A stretch of 64,000 bases of DNA from Streptomyces paradoxus (GCF_014202475.1 NZ_JACHGV010000001.1:924186-988185), one strand, 5' to 3'. Positions 40,981 to 49,754 are shown, counted from the stretch's first letter. The notes: a model not told the origin generated them from the sequence alone. Made by a program: numbers and translations.

Positions 40981-41540
40981 CGACGACGATTCAGGAGAGT
41001 GACGTGACGACCGGAGCCACCGTCTGGCTCACGGGTCTGCCGAGCGCCGGCAAGACCACGATCGCCTACGAACTGGCCGGCCGGCTCCGCGAGCAGGGCC
41101 ACCGGGTCGAGGTGCTCGACGGCGACGAGATCCGCGAGTTCCTCTCGGCGGGTCTCGGCTTCAGCCGCGAGGACCGGCACACCAACGTGCAGCGCATCGG
41201 CTTCGTCGCCGAACTGCTCGCCCGCAACGGCGTGCTGGCCCTCGTCCCGGTCATCGCGCCCTACCAGGACAGCCGGGAGGCGGTGCGCAAGCGCCACCAG
41301 GCGAACGGCACCGGCTATGTCGAGGTGCATGTCGCGACGCCCGTCGAGGTGTGCAGCGAGCGGGACGTGAAGGGTCTGTACGCCAAGCAGGCCGCGGGCG
41401 AGCTCACCGGGCTCACCGGGGTCGACGACCCGTACGAGGCGCCCGAGTCGCCCGATCTGCGCATCGAGTCGCAGAACCAGACCGTGCAGGAGTCCGCGGC
41501 TTCCGTGTTCGCCCTGCTGACCGAAAGGGGACTGGCATGA
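40977..41540 (+). CDS. cysC: Adenylyl-sulfate (APS) kinase
   Basis: This 187-residue kinase has a Walker A motif at about residues 20-28 (GLPSAGKTT), the APS-binding GDEIREFLS and FSREDRHTNVQRIGFV, and ends with TERGLA. It phosphorylates APS to PAPS with ATP. Because the neighbouring CysH is of the APS-reducing type, CysC may serve PAPS supply for sulfation rather than the main route. It overlaps both neighbours by ATGA. Confidence 0.93.
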   Translation: MTTTIQESDVTTGATVWLTGLPSAGKTTIAYELAGRLREQGHRVEVLDGDEIREFLSAGLGFSREDRHTNVQRIGFVAELLARNGVLALVPVIAPYQDSREAVRKRHQANGTGYVEVHVATPVEVCSERDVKGLYAKQAAGELTGLTGVDDPYEAPESPDLRIESQNQTVQESAASVFALLTERGLA

Positions 41541-42472
41541 CGACCGTCGCCACCGTTTCCGAGGAGACCGGCAGCCCGTACGCGCTGTCGCACCTCGACG
41601 CCCTCGAGTCCGAGGCCGTGCACATCTTCCGCGAGGTGGCGGGCGAGTTCGAGCGGCCGGTGATCCTCTTCTCCGGCGGCAAGGACTCCATCGTCATGCT
41701 GCACCTGGCGCTGAAGGCCTTCCGGCCGGCGTCGGTGCCGTTCTCGCTGCTGCACGTGGACACCGGGCACAACTTCCCCGAGGTCCTCGACTACCGCGAC
41801 CGCACGGTCGAGAAGCACGGGCTGCGGCTGCACGTCGCCTCCGTGCAGGACTACATCGACCGCGGTGTCCTCAAGGAGCGCCCGGACGGCACCCGCAACC
41901 CGCTGCAGACGCTGCCGCTGACCGAGAAGATCCAGGCGGAGAAGTTCGACGCCGTCTTCGGCGGCGGGCGCCGCGACGAGGAGAAGGCCCGGGCCAAGGA
42001 GCGGGTGTTCTCCCTGCGCGACGAGTTCTCCCAGTGGGACCCGCGCCGTCAGCGCCCGGAGCTGTGGAACCTGTACAACGGCCGGCACGCGCCCGGCGAG
42101 CACGTCCGCGTGTTCCCGCTGTCCAACTGGACCGAGCTGGACGTGTGGCAGTACATCGCCCGTGAGGGCATCGAGCTGCCGCAGATCTACTACGCGCACG
42201 AGCGCGAGGTGTTCTCCCGCAGCGGCATGTGGCTGACCGCCGGCGAGTGGGGCGGGCCGAAGGACGGCGAGACCGTCGAGAAGCGGCTCGTGCGCTACCG
42301 GACCGTGGGTGACATGTCCTGCACCGGCGCGGTGGACTCCGACGCCGACACCATCGAGAAGGTGATCGTGGAGATCGCCGCCTCCCGGCTCACCGAGCGG
42401 GGCGCCACCCGCGCCGACGACAAGATGTCCGAGGCCGCGATGGAAGACCGCAAGCGCGAGGGGTACTTCTAG
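41537..42472 (+). CDS. cysD: Sulfate adenylyltransferase subunit 2
   Basis: This 311-residue subunit has the PP-loop SGGKDS at residues 46-51, then LHVDTGHNFPEVL and the C-terminal EKRLVRYRTVGDMSCTGAV and KREGYF. With CysN it activates sulfate to APS using ATP and GTP. ATG 41537 overlaps the cysC stop, and cysN starts two bases after this stop. Confidence 0.95.
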   Translation: MTTVATVSEETGSPYALSHLDALESEAVHIFREVAGEFERPVILFSGGKDSIVMLHLALKAFRPASVPFSLLHVDTGHNFPEVLDYRDRTVEKHGLRLHVASVQDYIDRGVLKERPDGTRNPLQTLPLTEKIQAEKFDAVFGGGRRDEEKARAKERVFSLRDEFSQWDPRRQRPELWNLYNGRHAPGEHVRVFPLSNWTELDVWQYIAREGIELPQIYYAHEREVFSRSGMWLTAGEWGGPKDGETVEKRLVRYRTVGDMSCTGAVDSDADTIEKVIVEIAASRLTERGATRADDKMSEAAMEDRKREGYF

Positions 42473-42474
42473 AG

Positions 42475-43809
42475 ATGAGTACGATCACCACCGAGGAACT
42501 CGCGGAAACGACGCTTCTGCGGTTCGCCACCGCCGGCTCCGTCGACGACGGCAAGTCCACCCTCGTCGGGCGGCTGCTGCACGACTCCAAGTCGGTCCTG
42601 ACCGACCAGCTGGAGGCCGTGGAGCGCGTCTCCGCGAGCCGCGGCCAGGAGGCACCGGACCTCGCGCTGCTGACGGACGGCCTGCGGGCCGAGCGGGAGC
42701 AGGGCATCACCATCGACGTGGCGTACCGCTACTTCGCCACGCCCCTGCGGCGGTTCATCCTCGCCGACACCCCCGGCCATGTGCAGTACACGCGCAACAT
42801 GGTCACCGGCGCGTCCACCGCCGAGCTGACGGTGATCCTGGTCGACGCCCGCAACGGCGTCGTCGAGCAGACCCGCCGGCACGCGGCCATCGCCGCCCTG
42901 CTGCGCGTGCCGCACGTGGTCCTGGCCGTCAACAAGATGGACCTCGTCGGCTACGAGGAGACGGTGTTCGCGGCCATCGCCGAGGAGTTCACGGCGTACG
43001 CGACCGAACTGGGCGTCCCGGAGGTCACCGCGATCCCGATCTCGGCGCTCGTCGGCGACAACGTGGTGGAGCCTTCCGCGAACATGGACTGGTACGGCGG
43101 CCCGACCGTGCTGGAGCACCTGGAGACGGTGCCGGTCAGCCACGACCTGAGCCACTGCCACGCCCGGCTGCCCGTGCAGTACGTGATCCGCCCGCAGAAC
43201 GCGGACCACCCGGACTACCGGGGCTACGCCGGTCAGATCGCGGCCGGTTCCTTCCGCGTGGGCGAGTCCGTCACGGTGCTGCCGTCGGGCCGCGCCTCGA
43301 AGATCTCCGGCATCGACCTGCTGGGCGAGCCGGTGGACGTGGCCTGGACGACGCAGTCGGTGACCCTCCTGCTGGAGGACGACATCGACATCTCGCGCGG
43401 CGACCTGATCGTGCCGAGCAAGGACGCGCCCGCGACCACGCAGGACATCGAGGCGACCGTCTGCCACGTGGCCGACGCCCCGCTGACGGTCGGGCACCGG
43501 GTGCTCCTCAAGCACGGCACCCGCACGGTCAAGGCGATCGTCAAGGACATCCCGTCCCGCCTCACGCTCGACGACCTGTCCCTGCACCCGCACCCGGGAC
43601 AGCTCGTCGCCAACGACATCGGCCGGGTGAAGGTCCGCACCGCCGAGCCGCTGCCGGTCGACTCCTACGCCGACTCGCGCCGCACCGGCTCCTTCATCCT
43701 GATCGACCCGAACGACGGCCAGACCCTCACCGCCGGCATGGTCGGCGAGTCCTTCGCGGCCCCGGAGCCGGTCAAGGACGAGTCCGAGGACGACGGGTGG
43801 GACTTCTGA
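42475..43809 (+). CDS. cysN: Sulfate adenylyltransferase subunit 1 (GTPase)
   Basis: This 444-residue EF-Tu-like GTPase has GSVDDGKST (residues 21-29), DTPGH, NKMD and AIPISALVGDNV. It drives sulfate adenylylation with CysD. There is no fused APS kinase domain, consistent with the separate cysC. Domains 2 and 3 (from about residue 225) complete the fold. It begins two bases after cysD. Confidence 0.95.
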   Translation: MSTITTEELAETTLLRFATAGSVDDGKSTLVGRLLHDSKSVLTDQLEAVERVSASRGQEAPDLALLTDGLRAEREQGITIDVAYRYFATPLRRFILADTPGHVQYTRNMVTGASTAELTVILVDARNGVVEQTRRHAAIAALLRVPHVVLAVNKMDLVGYEETVFAAIAEEFTAYATELGVPEVTAIPISALVGDNVVEPSANMDWYGGPTVLEHLETVPVSHDLSHCHARLPVQYVIRPQNADHPDYRGYAGQIAAGSFRVGESVTVLPSGRASKISGIDLLGEPVDVAWTTQSVTLLLEDDIDISRGDLIVPSKDAPATTQDIEATVCHVADAPLTVGHRVLLKHGTRTVKAIVKDIPSRLTLDDLSLHPHPGQLVANDIGRVKVRTAEPLPVDSYADSRRTGSFILIDPNDGQTLTAGMVGESFAAPEPVKDESEDDGWDF

Positions 43810-43810
43810 C

Positions 43811-43915
43811 ATGACCTTCCCCGACTTCTACTCGATGTTCGCCAAGGAGGGCGGCCGCGTCGGCAGCGGTGCTCTCGGCAGCGGGCAGGGCGGAGTGGCG
43901 CGATGTGTGCGCTGA
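43811..43915 (+). CDS. Small ORF after cysN (34 aa), uncertain
   Basis: Starting one base after the cysN stop, it reads MTFPDFYSMFAKEGGRVGSG and then ALGSGQGGVARCVR. It could be a real small protein or a remnant. The near-zero spacing suggests coupled translation. Its end overlaps a second small ORF (43903-43992). Confidence 0.3.
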   Translation: MTFPDFYSMFAKEGGRVGSGALGSGQGGVARCVR

Positions 43916-43992
43916 CGTACGCGCACTGCCTGCGCGCCCTCACCCCCCACCGCCGTAGACGAAAACCTGCCGACCTCCCGGCCACGACCTGA
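43903..43992 (+). CDS. Small cysteine-containing ORF before the sulfonate transporter (29 aa), possible leader
   Basis: It begins MCALTYAHCLRALTPHRRRR, with GCGGAG seven bases upstream, and ends 39 bases before the substrate-binding protein start. Two Cys codons near the start would make it suitable for cysteine-dependent attenuation, but conservation is untested. Confidence 0.3.
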   Translation: MCALTYAHCLRALTPHRRRRKPADLPATT

Positions 43993-44031
43993 GAGACCGT
44001 GACCGCCGGGCCTCCGAGAGGACCACCTCCC

Positions 44032-45135
44032 GTGCCTGCTTCATCCGCTCTGCGCCGCGGTTTCGCGGTCATCGCCGCACTTCCCCTGCTCACCCTGGCC
44101 GCCTGCGGCTACGGCTCCGAGGCCAAGGACGACGGCGCCGCCAAGGTCGCCGCCGGGGCGAAGAAGATCGACGGTCTCGACACCGTCAAGATCGGCTACT
44201 TCGGCAACCTCACCCACGGCACCGCTCTGGTGGGCATGCAGAAGGGCTTCTTCCAGAAGGCCCTCGGCGCCACCAAGGTCGAGTCGGCCGTCTTCAACGC
44301 CGGTCCCTCGGAGATCGAGGCGCTCAACTCCAAGTCCATCGACATCGGCTGGATCGGCCCCTCCCCCGCGATCAACGGCTACACCAAGTCCGCGGGCAAG
44401 AACCTGCGCATCATCGGCGGTTCGGCGTCCGGCGGCGTGAAGCTCGTGGTCAACCCGGACAAGATCAAGTCGCTGAAGGACGTCAAGGGCAAGCGGATCG
44501 CGACTCCGCAGCTCGGCAACACGCAGGACGTGGCGTTCCTCAACTGGGCCGCGGACCAGGGCTGGAAGGTCGACCCGCAGAGCGGCAAGGGCGACGTCAC
44601 GGTCGTCCGCAGCGACAACAAGGTCACCCCGGACGCCTTCAAGGCCGGGTCGATCGACGGCGCCTGGGTGCCGGAGCCGACCGCCTCGAAGCTGGTCGCC
44701 GAGGGCGGCAAGGTGCTGCTCGACGAGTCGACGCTGTGGCCGGACAAGAAGTTCGTGATCACGAACATCATCGTGCGTCAGGACTTCCTCAAGGAGCACC
44801 CGAAGGTCGTCGAGGCCGTGCTCAAGGGCTCGGTCGAGACCAACAAGTGGATCAACGCCAACCCGGACGCGGCGAAGGAAGCGGCGAACAAGCTGCTGGA
44901 GCAGGAAACCGGCAAGGCGCTGCCCGCCGACGTGCTGGACCCGGCGTGGAAGTCGATCCGGTTCACCGACGACCCGCTGGCGTCCACCCTCAGCACCGAG
45001 GCGGAGCACGCGGTGAAGGCGGGGCTGCTGGAGAAGCCGAACCTGAAGGGCATCTACGACCTCGTTCCGCTGAACAAGGTCCTGAAGGCCGAGGGCGAGC
45101 CCGCGGTCGACGACGCCGGCCTCGGCGTGAAGTAA
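44032..45135 (+). CDS. ssuA: Aliphatic sulfonate/taurine ABC transporter, substrate-binding lipoprotein
   Basis: This 367-residue lipoprotein starts at GTG 44032 behind GAGAGGA. The lipobox LTLAAC puts the lipid on C25. The mature protein is an SsuA/TauA-like binding protein (KIGYFGNLTHGTALVGMQKG, SIDIGWIGPSPAINGYT, RSDNKVTPDAFKAGSIDGAW). It captures sulfonates outside the membrane for the permease encoded downstream. The exact ligand (alkanesulfonate, taurine or another sulfur source) is not determined by sequence. Confidence 0.85.
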   Translation: MPASSALRRGFAVIAALPLLTLAACGYGSEAKDDGAAKVAAGAKKIDGLDTVKIGYFGNLTHGTALVGMQKGFFQKALGATKVESAVFNAGPSEIEALNSKSIDIGWIGPSPAINGYTKSAGKNLRIIGGSASGGVKLVVNPDKIKSLKDVKGKRIATPQLGNTQDVAFLNWAADQGWKVDPQSGKGDVTVVRSDNKVTPDAFKAGSIDGAWVPEPTASKLVAEGGKVLLDESTLWPDKKFVITNIIVRQDFLKEHPKVVEAVLKGSVETNKWINANPDAAKEAANKLLEQETGKALPADVLDPAWKSIRFTDDPLASTLSTEAEHAVKAGLLEKPNLKGIYDLVPLNKVLKAEGEPAVDDAGLGVK

Positions 45136-45184
45136 GCCCGCGTCCCGAAGCCGCATTGTGAAGAGTTCCCAGGAGGTGACGACC

Positions 45185-45973
45185 ATGGCCACGACCCTCG
45201 CCAAGGCCGCCGACGGCACCGAGTCGGCCACGCACGCCGCCCGGATCGACCACGTGTCGAAGTCGTTCGCGGGCCCCGCCGGGCAGCAGCTCGTCCTGGA
45301 CGACATCACCCTCGATGTCGCGCCCGGAGAGTTCGTCACCCTCCTGGGGGCCTCGGGCTGCGGCAAGTCCACGCTGCTCAACCTGGTGGCGGGCCTGGAC
45401 CGCCCCAGCGCCGGCGAGATCGCCACGGACGGCCGTCCGGCGCTGATGTTCCAGGAGCACGCGCTGTTCCCGTGGCTGACCGCGGGCAAGAACATCGAAC
45501 TCGCCCTGAAGCTGCGGGGCGTGCCGAAGGCCGAGCGCCGGGAGCGTGCCGAGGAGCTGCTCGAACTGGTGCGGCTGAAGGGCGCGTACGGCAAGCGGGT
45601 GCACGAGCTGTCGGGCGGCATGCGCCAGCGCGTCGCGCTGGCCCGTGCGCTCGCGCAGGAGAGCAAGCTGCTGCTGATGGACGAGCCGTTCGCGGCGCTG
45701 GACGCCATCACACGGGACGTGCTGCACGACGAGCTGACCCGCATCTGGCGCGAGACGCAGGTGTCCGTCCTGTTCGTCACACACAACGTCCGCGAAGCGG
45801 TGCGGCTCGCGCAGCGCGTGGTGCTGCTGTCGTCCCGTCCCGGGCGCATCGCGCGTGAGTGGACGGTCGGCATCCCGCATCCGCGCCGCATCGAGGACAC
45901 CGCCGTGGCGGAGCTGTCCGTCGAGATCACCGAAGAACTGCGTGGGGAGATCCGCCGTCATGGCCAGCACTGA
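45185..45973 (+). CDS. ssuB: Sulfonate ABC transporter ATP-binding protein
   Basis: This 262-residue ATPase has Walker A (LLGASGCGKST), Q-loop (ALMFQEHALFPW), signature (HELSGGMRQRVALARAL) and Walker B (LLLMDEPFAALDA). Start ATG 45185 follows CCAGGAGG. It powers the importer together with SsuC. Its end overlaps the permease start by 14 bases. Confidence 0.9.
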   Translation: MATTLAKAADGTESATHAARIDHVSKSFAGPAGQQLVLDDITLDVAPGEFVTLLGASGCGKSTLLNLVAGLDRPSAGEIATDGRPALMFQEHALFPWLTAGKNIELALKLRGVPKAERRERAEELLELVRLKGAYGKRVHELSGGMRQRVALARALAQESKLLLMDEPFAALDAITRDVLHDELTRIWRETQVSVLFVTHNVREAVRLAQRVVLLSSRPGRIAREWTVGIPHPRRIEDTAVAELSVEITEELRGEIRRHGQH

Positions 45974-46856
45974 TTCGACGACCGTCGCGAAGGACGGCAA
46001 CGATCTCGCCGGGCTGGAGGCGGGCCTCGACGCGCTGGAGACGCGGCAGACGAGCCGGACCCCGTTCCGGCAGACCTTCACCGAGAAGATCCTGCCGCCC
46101 GTCCTCGCCGTCGCGCTGGTGCTGGCGGTCTGGCAGGCACTCGTCTCGTTCAAGGTCGTCGACGACCCGACCAAGCTGCCCGCGCCGTCCGCGGTGTGGG
46201 ACGTCGTCCAGACCGCGTGGCTCCAGGGCGAGTTGCTCGACTACATCTGGACCAGCGTCTCGCGCGGTCTGCTCGGGTTCCTCTTCGCCCTGCTGATCGG
46301 CACGCCGCTGGGCCTGATCGTGGCCCGGGTGAAGTTCGTCCGCGCGGCGATCGGCCCGATCCTGTCGGGCCTGCAGTCCCTGCCGTCGGTCGCCTGGGTG
46401 CCGCCGGCGGTGATCTGGCTGGGTCTGAACAACTCGATGATGTACGCGGTGATCCTGCTCGGCGCGGTCCCCTCGATCGCCAACGGCCTGGTCTCCGGCG
46501 TCGACCAGGTGCCCCCGCTGTTCCTGCGCGCGGGCCGCACGCTCGGCGCCACGGGCCTGAAGGGCACCTGGCACATCGTCCTGCCCGCCGCCCTGCCCGG
46601 CTACGTGGCGGGCCTGAAGCAGGGCTGGGCCTTCTCCTGGCGCTCCCTGATGGCCGCCGAGATCATCGCGTCCTTCCCCGACCTCGGCGTCGGCCTCGGC
46701 CAGCTGCTGGAGAACGGGCGCAACGCGAGCGACATGGCCATGGTGTTCGAGGCGATCCTCCTGATCCTCGTCGTCGGCATCGCCATCGACCTGCTGATCT
46801 TCAGCCCGCTGGAGCGGTGGGTGCTGCGCAGCCGCGGCCTGCTGGTGAAGAACTGA
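45960..46856 (+). CDS. ssuC: Sulfonate ABC transporter permease
   Basis: This 298-residue permease has a charged cytoplasmic N-terminus and about six membrane helices. The EAA-like coupling loop GRTLGATGLKGTWHIVLPAA is present, followed by SWRSLMAAEIIASFPDLGVG, typical of SsuC/TauC. The ATG overlaps the ATPase gene, so translation is coupled. The sirohydrochlorin chelatase gene starts five bases after it. Confidence 0.9.
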   Translation: MASTDSTTVAKDGNDLAGLEAGLDALETRQTSRTPFRQTFTEKILPPVLAVALVLAVWQALVSFKVVDDPTKLPAPSAVWDVVQTAWLQGELLDYIWTSVSRGLLGFLFALLIGTPLGLIVARVKFVRAAIGPILSGLQSLPSVAWVPPAVIWLGLNNSMMYAVILLGAVPSIANGLVSGVDQVPPLFLRAGRTLGATGLKGTWHIVLPAALPGYVAGLKQGWAFSWRSLMAAEIIASFPDLGVGLGQLLENGRNASDMAMVFEAILLILVVGIAIDLLIFSPLERWVLRSRGLLVKN

Positions 46857-46861
46857 GTCCT

Positions 46862-47602
46862 ATGACGAACAAGCCCGTCCTCCTCGTCATCGCCCACGGC
46901 AGCCGCGACCCGCGCCATGCCGCGACGGTGCACGCCCTGGTACGCCGGGTGCGCGCGACGCGCCCCGACGTACGGGTGGAGACGGGCTTCCTGGACTTCA
47001 ACGTCCCCTCGGTGCAGGGAGTCCTGGAGTCCCTGGCGGTGCAGGGCGTGCGCGACGTCGTCGCCCTGCCCTTGCTCCTCACCCGCGCGTTCCACGCGAA
47101 GGCGGACATCCCCGCGGTCCTCGCGAACGCGCCCGCGCAGCTGCGCATCCACCAGGCGGACGTCCTGGGCCCGTCCCCCCTGCTCACGGCGGCACTGGAA
47201 CGACGCCTGTACGAGGCGGGTCTGACCTCCGCCGACAACTCCTCGACCGGGGTCGTCCTGGCCTCGGCGGGGTCCACCGACCCGGAGGCGATCGCAGTGA
47301 TCGCAGAAATCGCGCGGGAGTGGCGGCACACCGGCTGGTGCGCCGTGCGGCCTGCGTTCGCCTCCGCATCCCTTCCCCGCACCGAGGACGCGGTCCGCGA
47401 ACTGCGCGCGCTCGGCTGCTCCCGGGTCGCCGTCGCCCCGTACGTCCTGGCCCCCGGCTTCCTCCCGGACCGCATCGCCCGGGGCGCGGCACAGGCGGAC
47501 GTCCTGGCGGACGTCCTGGGTCCGGCGCCGGAGGTGGCACGGGTGGTACTGGAACGGTACGAGGCTGCACGGATGCCGTTGGCGTCGGCCGTGAGCGCCT
47601 GA
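46862..47602 (+). CDS. Sirohydrochlorin chelatase family protein (CbiX-like)
   Basis: This 246-residue protein has two CbiX halves. Metal-binding histidines are H12 in VIAHGSRD and the one in TRAFHAKADIP (about 77). It probably inserts iron into sirohydrochlorin for siroheme, the cofactor of the sulfite reductase in this operon; cobalt cannot be excluded by sequence. It is the last gene of the operon, five bases after ssuC. Confidence 0.85.
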   Translation: MTNKPVLLVIAHGSRDPRHAATVHALVRRVRATRPDVRVETGFLDFNVPSVQGVLESLAVQGVRDVVALPLLLTRAFHAKADIPAVLANAPAQLRIHQADVLGPSPLLTAALERRLYEAGLTSADNSSTGVVLASAGSTDPEAIAVIAEIAREWRHTGWCAVRPAFASASLPRTEDAVRELRALGCSRVAVAPYVLAPGFLPDRIARGAAQADVLADVLGPAPEVARVVLERYEAARMPLASAVSA

Positions 47603-47626
47603 TACCTCAGCGGGAGGGGCTGACCG

Positions 47627-48454
47627 TCATGCCGCCGGTTCCTCGTGGGGTTCCGGTTGGAGGGCGAAGGAGTACGGGGCCCAGGGGCCGGTGATCTCCA
47701 CGCGGAGGCCGGGGACGCCCTGGGCGGCCGCGAGGACGCCCGCGCGGAAGGCGACGACGCGGTCGGCCGGGACGAGGTAGGCGTCGTTGGCGACGTTGGT
47801 GCCGGGGGCCGAGCCCGACAGGCTGCCGCGTTCGGGGGTGTGGGCGACGCGGTCGACGGCGAGGGTGCCGGCCGTTTCGGTGAGGCGGGCCGCGGCCTGG
47901 GCGACCGTGCGCCAGGCCTCCTCGTTCCTGCGTTGTCTGCGGCGGCGGATCACCTGGTAGGCGCGGCCCACTCCGAGGCCGGTGACCGGGTCCTGCGCGG
48001 GCTCCGGGTCCGCCTCGGGCGGGGTGATGTCCGGGGCCGCATAGATCTTGACGCCGAGTTCGACATGTCCTGTGAGGCGGTCGAGGAGGGAGAGGAAGTA
48101 GCCGCGGCGGGTGTCGAGGGCCTGCCGGGCGCGGTCCACGTCAGGGTAGACGGTGGCCAGGCGCAGGGGCAGCACGGCGGCGCCGGAGGCGACCAGGGCG
48201 GCCACCACGGCGTGGTGGGTGCGGACCGTGGACTCCAGCCAGTCCACGTCGTGGAGATGGGCCTGGAGGGGGATGTCGTCGTAGTCGGCGGGCGGGACGT
48301 GGCCGATGGCGAAGGCGAGCTGGTGGCCGCTGACGGCCGGGGCGACCAGGTGGATGGGCTCTCCGGCGACACCGCGCAGGTGGGCCGTGGCCGCCGCGGC
48401 CTCGGGGGTGCGGCGCAGGACCGCGTAGGTGTAGACGAGGTTCGTGTCGCTCAT
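47627..48454 (-). CDS. Orphan GvpL/GvpF family gas-vesicle protein
   Basis: This 275-residue protein begins VYTYAVLRRTPEAAAATAHL and contains LPLRLATVYPDVDRARQALD and ELGVKIYA, the signatures of the GvpL/GvpF family (structural or assembly proteins of gas vesicles). It has an ACAGGAG site before ATG 48454. No gvpA, gvpJ, gvpK, gvpG, gvpS or GvpN homologue is in the window. It may be part of a dispersed set or do something else. It converges with the sulfur operon. Confidence 0.8.
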   Translation of the reverse strand: MSDTNLVYTYAVLRRTPEAAAATAHLRGVAGEPIHLVAPAVSGHQLAFAIGHVPPADYDDIPLQAHLHDVDWLESTVRTHHAVVAALVASGAAVLPLRLATVYPDVDRARQALDTRRGYFLSLLDRLTGHVELGVKIYAAPDITPPEADPEPAQDPVTGLGVGRAYQVIRRRRQRRNEEAWRTVAQAAARLTETAGTLAVDRVAHTPERGSLSGSAPGTNVANDAYLVPADRVVAFRAGVLAAAQGVPGLRVEITGPWAPYSFALQPEPHEEPAA

Positions 48455-48635
48455 GACTGCGGGCTCCTGTCGGTGGCCGTGCGATTCCTCTCGCGAGACT
48501 CCGTTCTCGTGCCGTCCGTCCGTAGGTACGCAGGGGGCGACGGGCGCGTTCACGGGAACGGCCCACGGGTCGGCCCGGCCCCGGAGCGGAGGGCCGGACT
48601 GACGCCGTGCACGCCCTCCCCGGGGAACCGCCGGG

Positions 48636-49013
48636 TCAGGTTGCCCGTGCGCTGAACGGGGTCGCCTGGTGGAAGTAGAGCAGCCAGCGGCCCTCCGTGC
48701 GCCGCCACAGCGAACTGCGGTGTGCGCGGCTGCCGTCGTACTGGGTGTCGTAGGTGAGGTGGACCAGGTCCGGGGCGAGCTGCACGCCTCTCAGAGCGGA
48801 GACGGCGACGGGATCGGCACCGGGCTCGGCGGTGGCGGCGGCCAGGGAGGCGATGATGGCGGCCCGGCTCCAGTGTCGGCCGGAGGCGCCGAACTCGTGG
48901 AAGTCGGGGTGCAGCAGCGCCCCGACCCGCTCGGGCGACCGGCGGACCTCCGGGGTGAGCAGGGCGAGTTCGCCCTCCATCGCGGACTCGACGGCCGGGT
49001 TGCGCTCAGACAC
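48636..49013 (-). CDS. DUF4440/NTF2-fold small protein
   Basis: This 125-residue protein has the SnoaL/DUF4440 pattern: VGALLHPDFHEFGASGRHWS and SSLWRRTEGRWLLYFHQATP. These small cone-shaped proteins can be isomerases, hydrolases or binding proteins. The GTG start (49013) overlaps the stop of the upstream DUF1697 gene by 8 bases, so it is translationally coupled to it. Confidence 0.8.
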   Translation of the reverse strand: MSERNPAVESAMEGELALLTPEVRRSPERVGALLHPDFHEFGASGRHWSRAAIIASLAAATAEPGADPVAVSALRGVQLAPDLVHLTYDTQYDGSRAHRSSLWRRTEGRWLLYFHQATPFSARAT

Positions 49014-49554
49014 CCGTCATCTCCACCAGCTTGACGACGGTGTTCCAGTTGCGGGTCGTGGCGATCACGCCCTTGTTGATGCGCGGCTTCGCCAGGTGCT
49101 CGGCCAGCTTGGAGCGGCCCAGGCCGTTCGGGGCGTACAGGTACAGGGCCCGGTCGCCGAGGCGGAACTCCTCGGGGAGGTAGGCCTCCTGGTCGATCTC
49201 GGCGAAGCGGTCGGGGGTGACGGGCGCCGAGAAGTAGGTGAGGTGGAGCTGCTTGGGCTCCAGGTCGGCGGCCGGGAACGGGCAGGCGTCGGCGACGGCC
49301 CGCAGATAGGCGTGGTCGCGCACGATCACGTCGACGCCGAAGCCGAAGCGCTTCTCGATGGCCTGCGCGATCTCACCGGCCAGTGTCTCCTCGCCGCCGT
49401 GGCCGGAGGAGAACACGGCCTGGCCGCTCTGCAGGTACGTGCGGACGTCCCTGTGGCCGAGGTCCGCCAGGAGCGTGCGCAGATCCGCCATGGGGACCTT
49501 CCTGCTGCCGCCCACGTTGATTCCGCGCAGCAGGGCCGCGTATGTCGTCGTCAT
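49006..49554 (-). CDS. DUF1697 family protein
   Basis: This 182-residue protein starts TTYAALLRGINVGGSRKVPM, the DUF1697 hallmark, and ends with RNWNTVVKLVEM. The function of the family is unknown; it is a cytoplasmic alpha/beta protein. A 15-bp terminator-like hairpin lies 15-53 bases before its ATG, so it may be controlled by attenuation. It overlaps the DUF4440 gene downstream. Confidence 0.85.
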   Translation of the reverse strand: MTTTYAALLRGINVGGSRKVPMADLRTLLADLGHRDVRTYLQSGQAVFSSGHGGEETLAGEIAQAIEKRFGFGVDVIVRDHAYLRAVADACPFPAADLEPKQLHLTYFSAPVTPDRFAEIDQEAYLPEEFRLGDRALYLYAPNGLGRSKLAEHLAKPRINKGVIATTRNWNTVVKLVEMTGV

Positions 49555-49568
49555 CCGCTCACGATAAA

Positions 49569-49607
49569 GCGGCCGTCGTGCCCCGTGGGGGTGGGCACGA
49601 CGGCCGC
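49569..49607 (-). terminator. 15-bp terminator-like hairpin immediately upstream of the DUF1697 start
   Basis: GCGGCCGTCGTGCCC (49569-49583) and GGGCACGACGGCCGC (49593-49607) pair perfectly around a 9-base loop. Read on the minus strand the stem is followed by TTTAT, a short U-tract, and then by the DUF1697 ATG 15 bases later. It would stop a minus-strand transcript before the gene. Confidence 0.6.
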
Positions 49608-49739
49608 CGCGGGCAACTGCCCGGCCCCGTAAATTACTCACCGGTCTTCGCGTGGCACAACCGTCTGCTCAGGATCCACACACCCGAGGAGCCCGGAATG
49701 TCTGGCGATAGGTGTAAGGGACCACAGTCCGCGGGCCTC

Positions 49740-49754
49740 CTCCCCAGTGGGGAG
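49740..49754. promoter_or_regulatory. 15-bp palindrome CTCCCC-AGT-GGGGAG upstream of the MMPL gene
   Basis: A perfect palindrome with 6-bp arms lies 140 bases before the MMPL start and 185 bases from the DUF1697 start. A regulator binding here could control either. The rest of the 340-base gap holds the hairpin at 49569-49607 and nothing else I can support. Confidence 0.4.
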
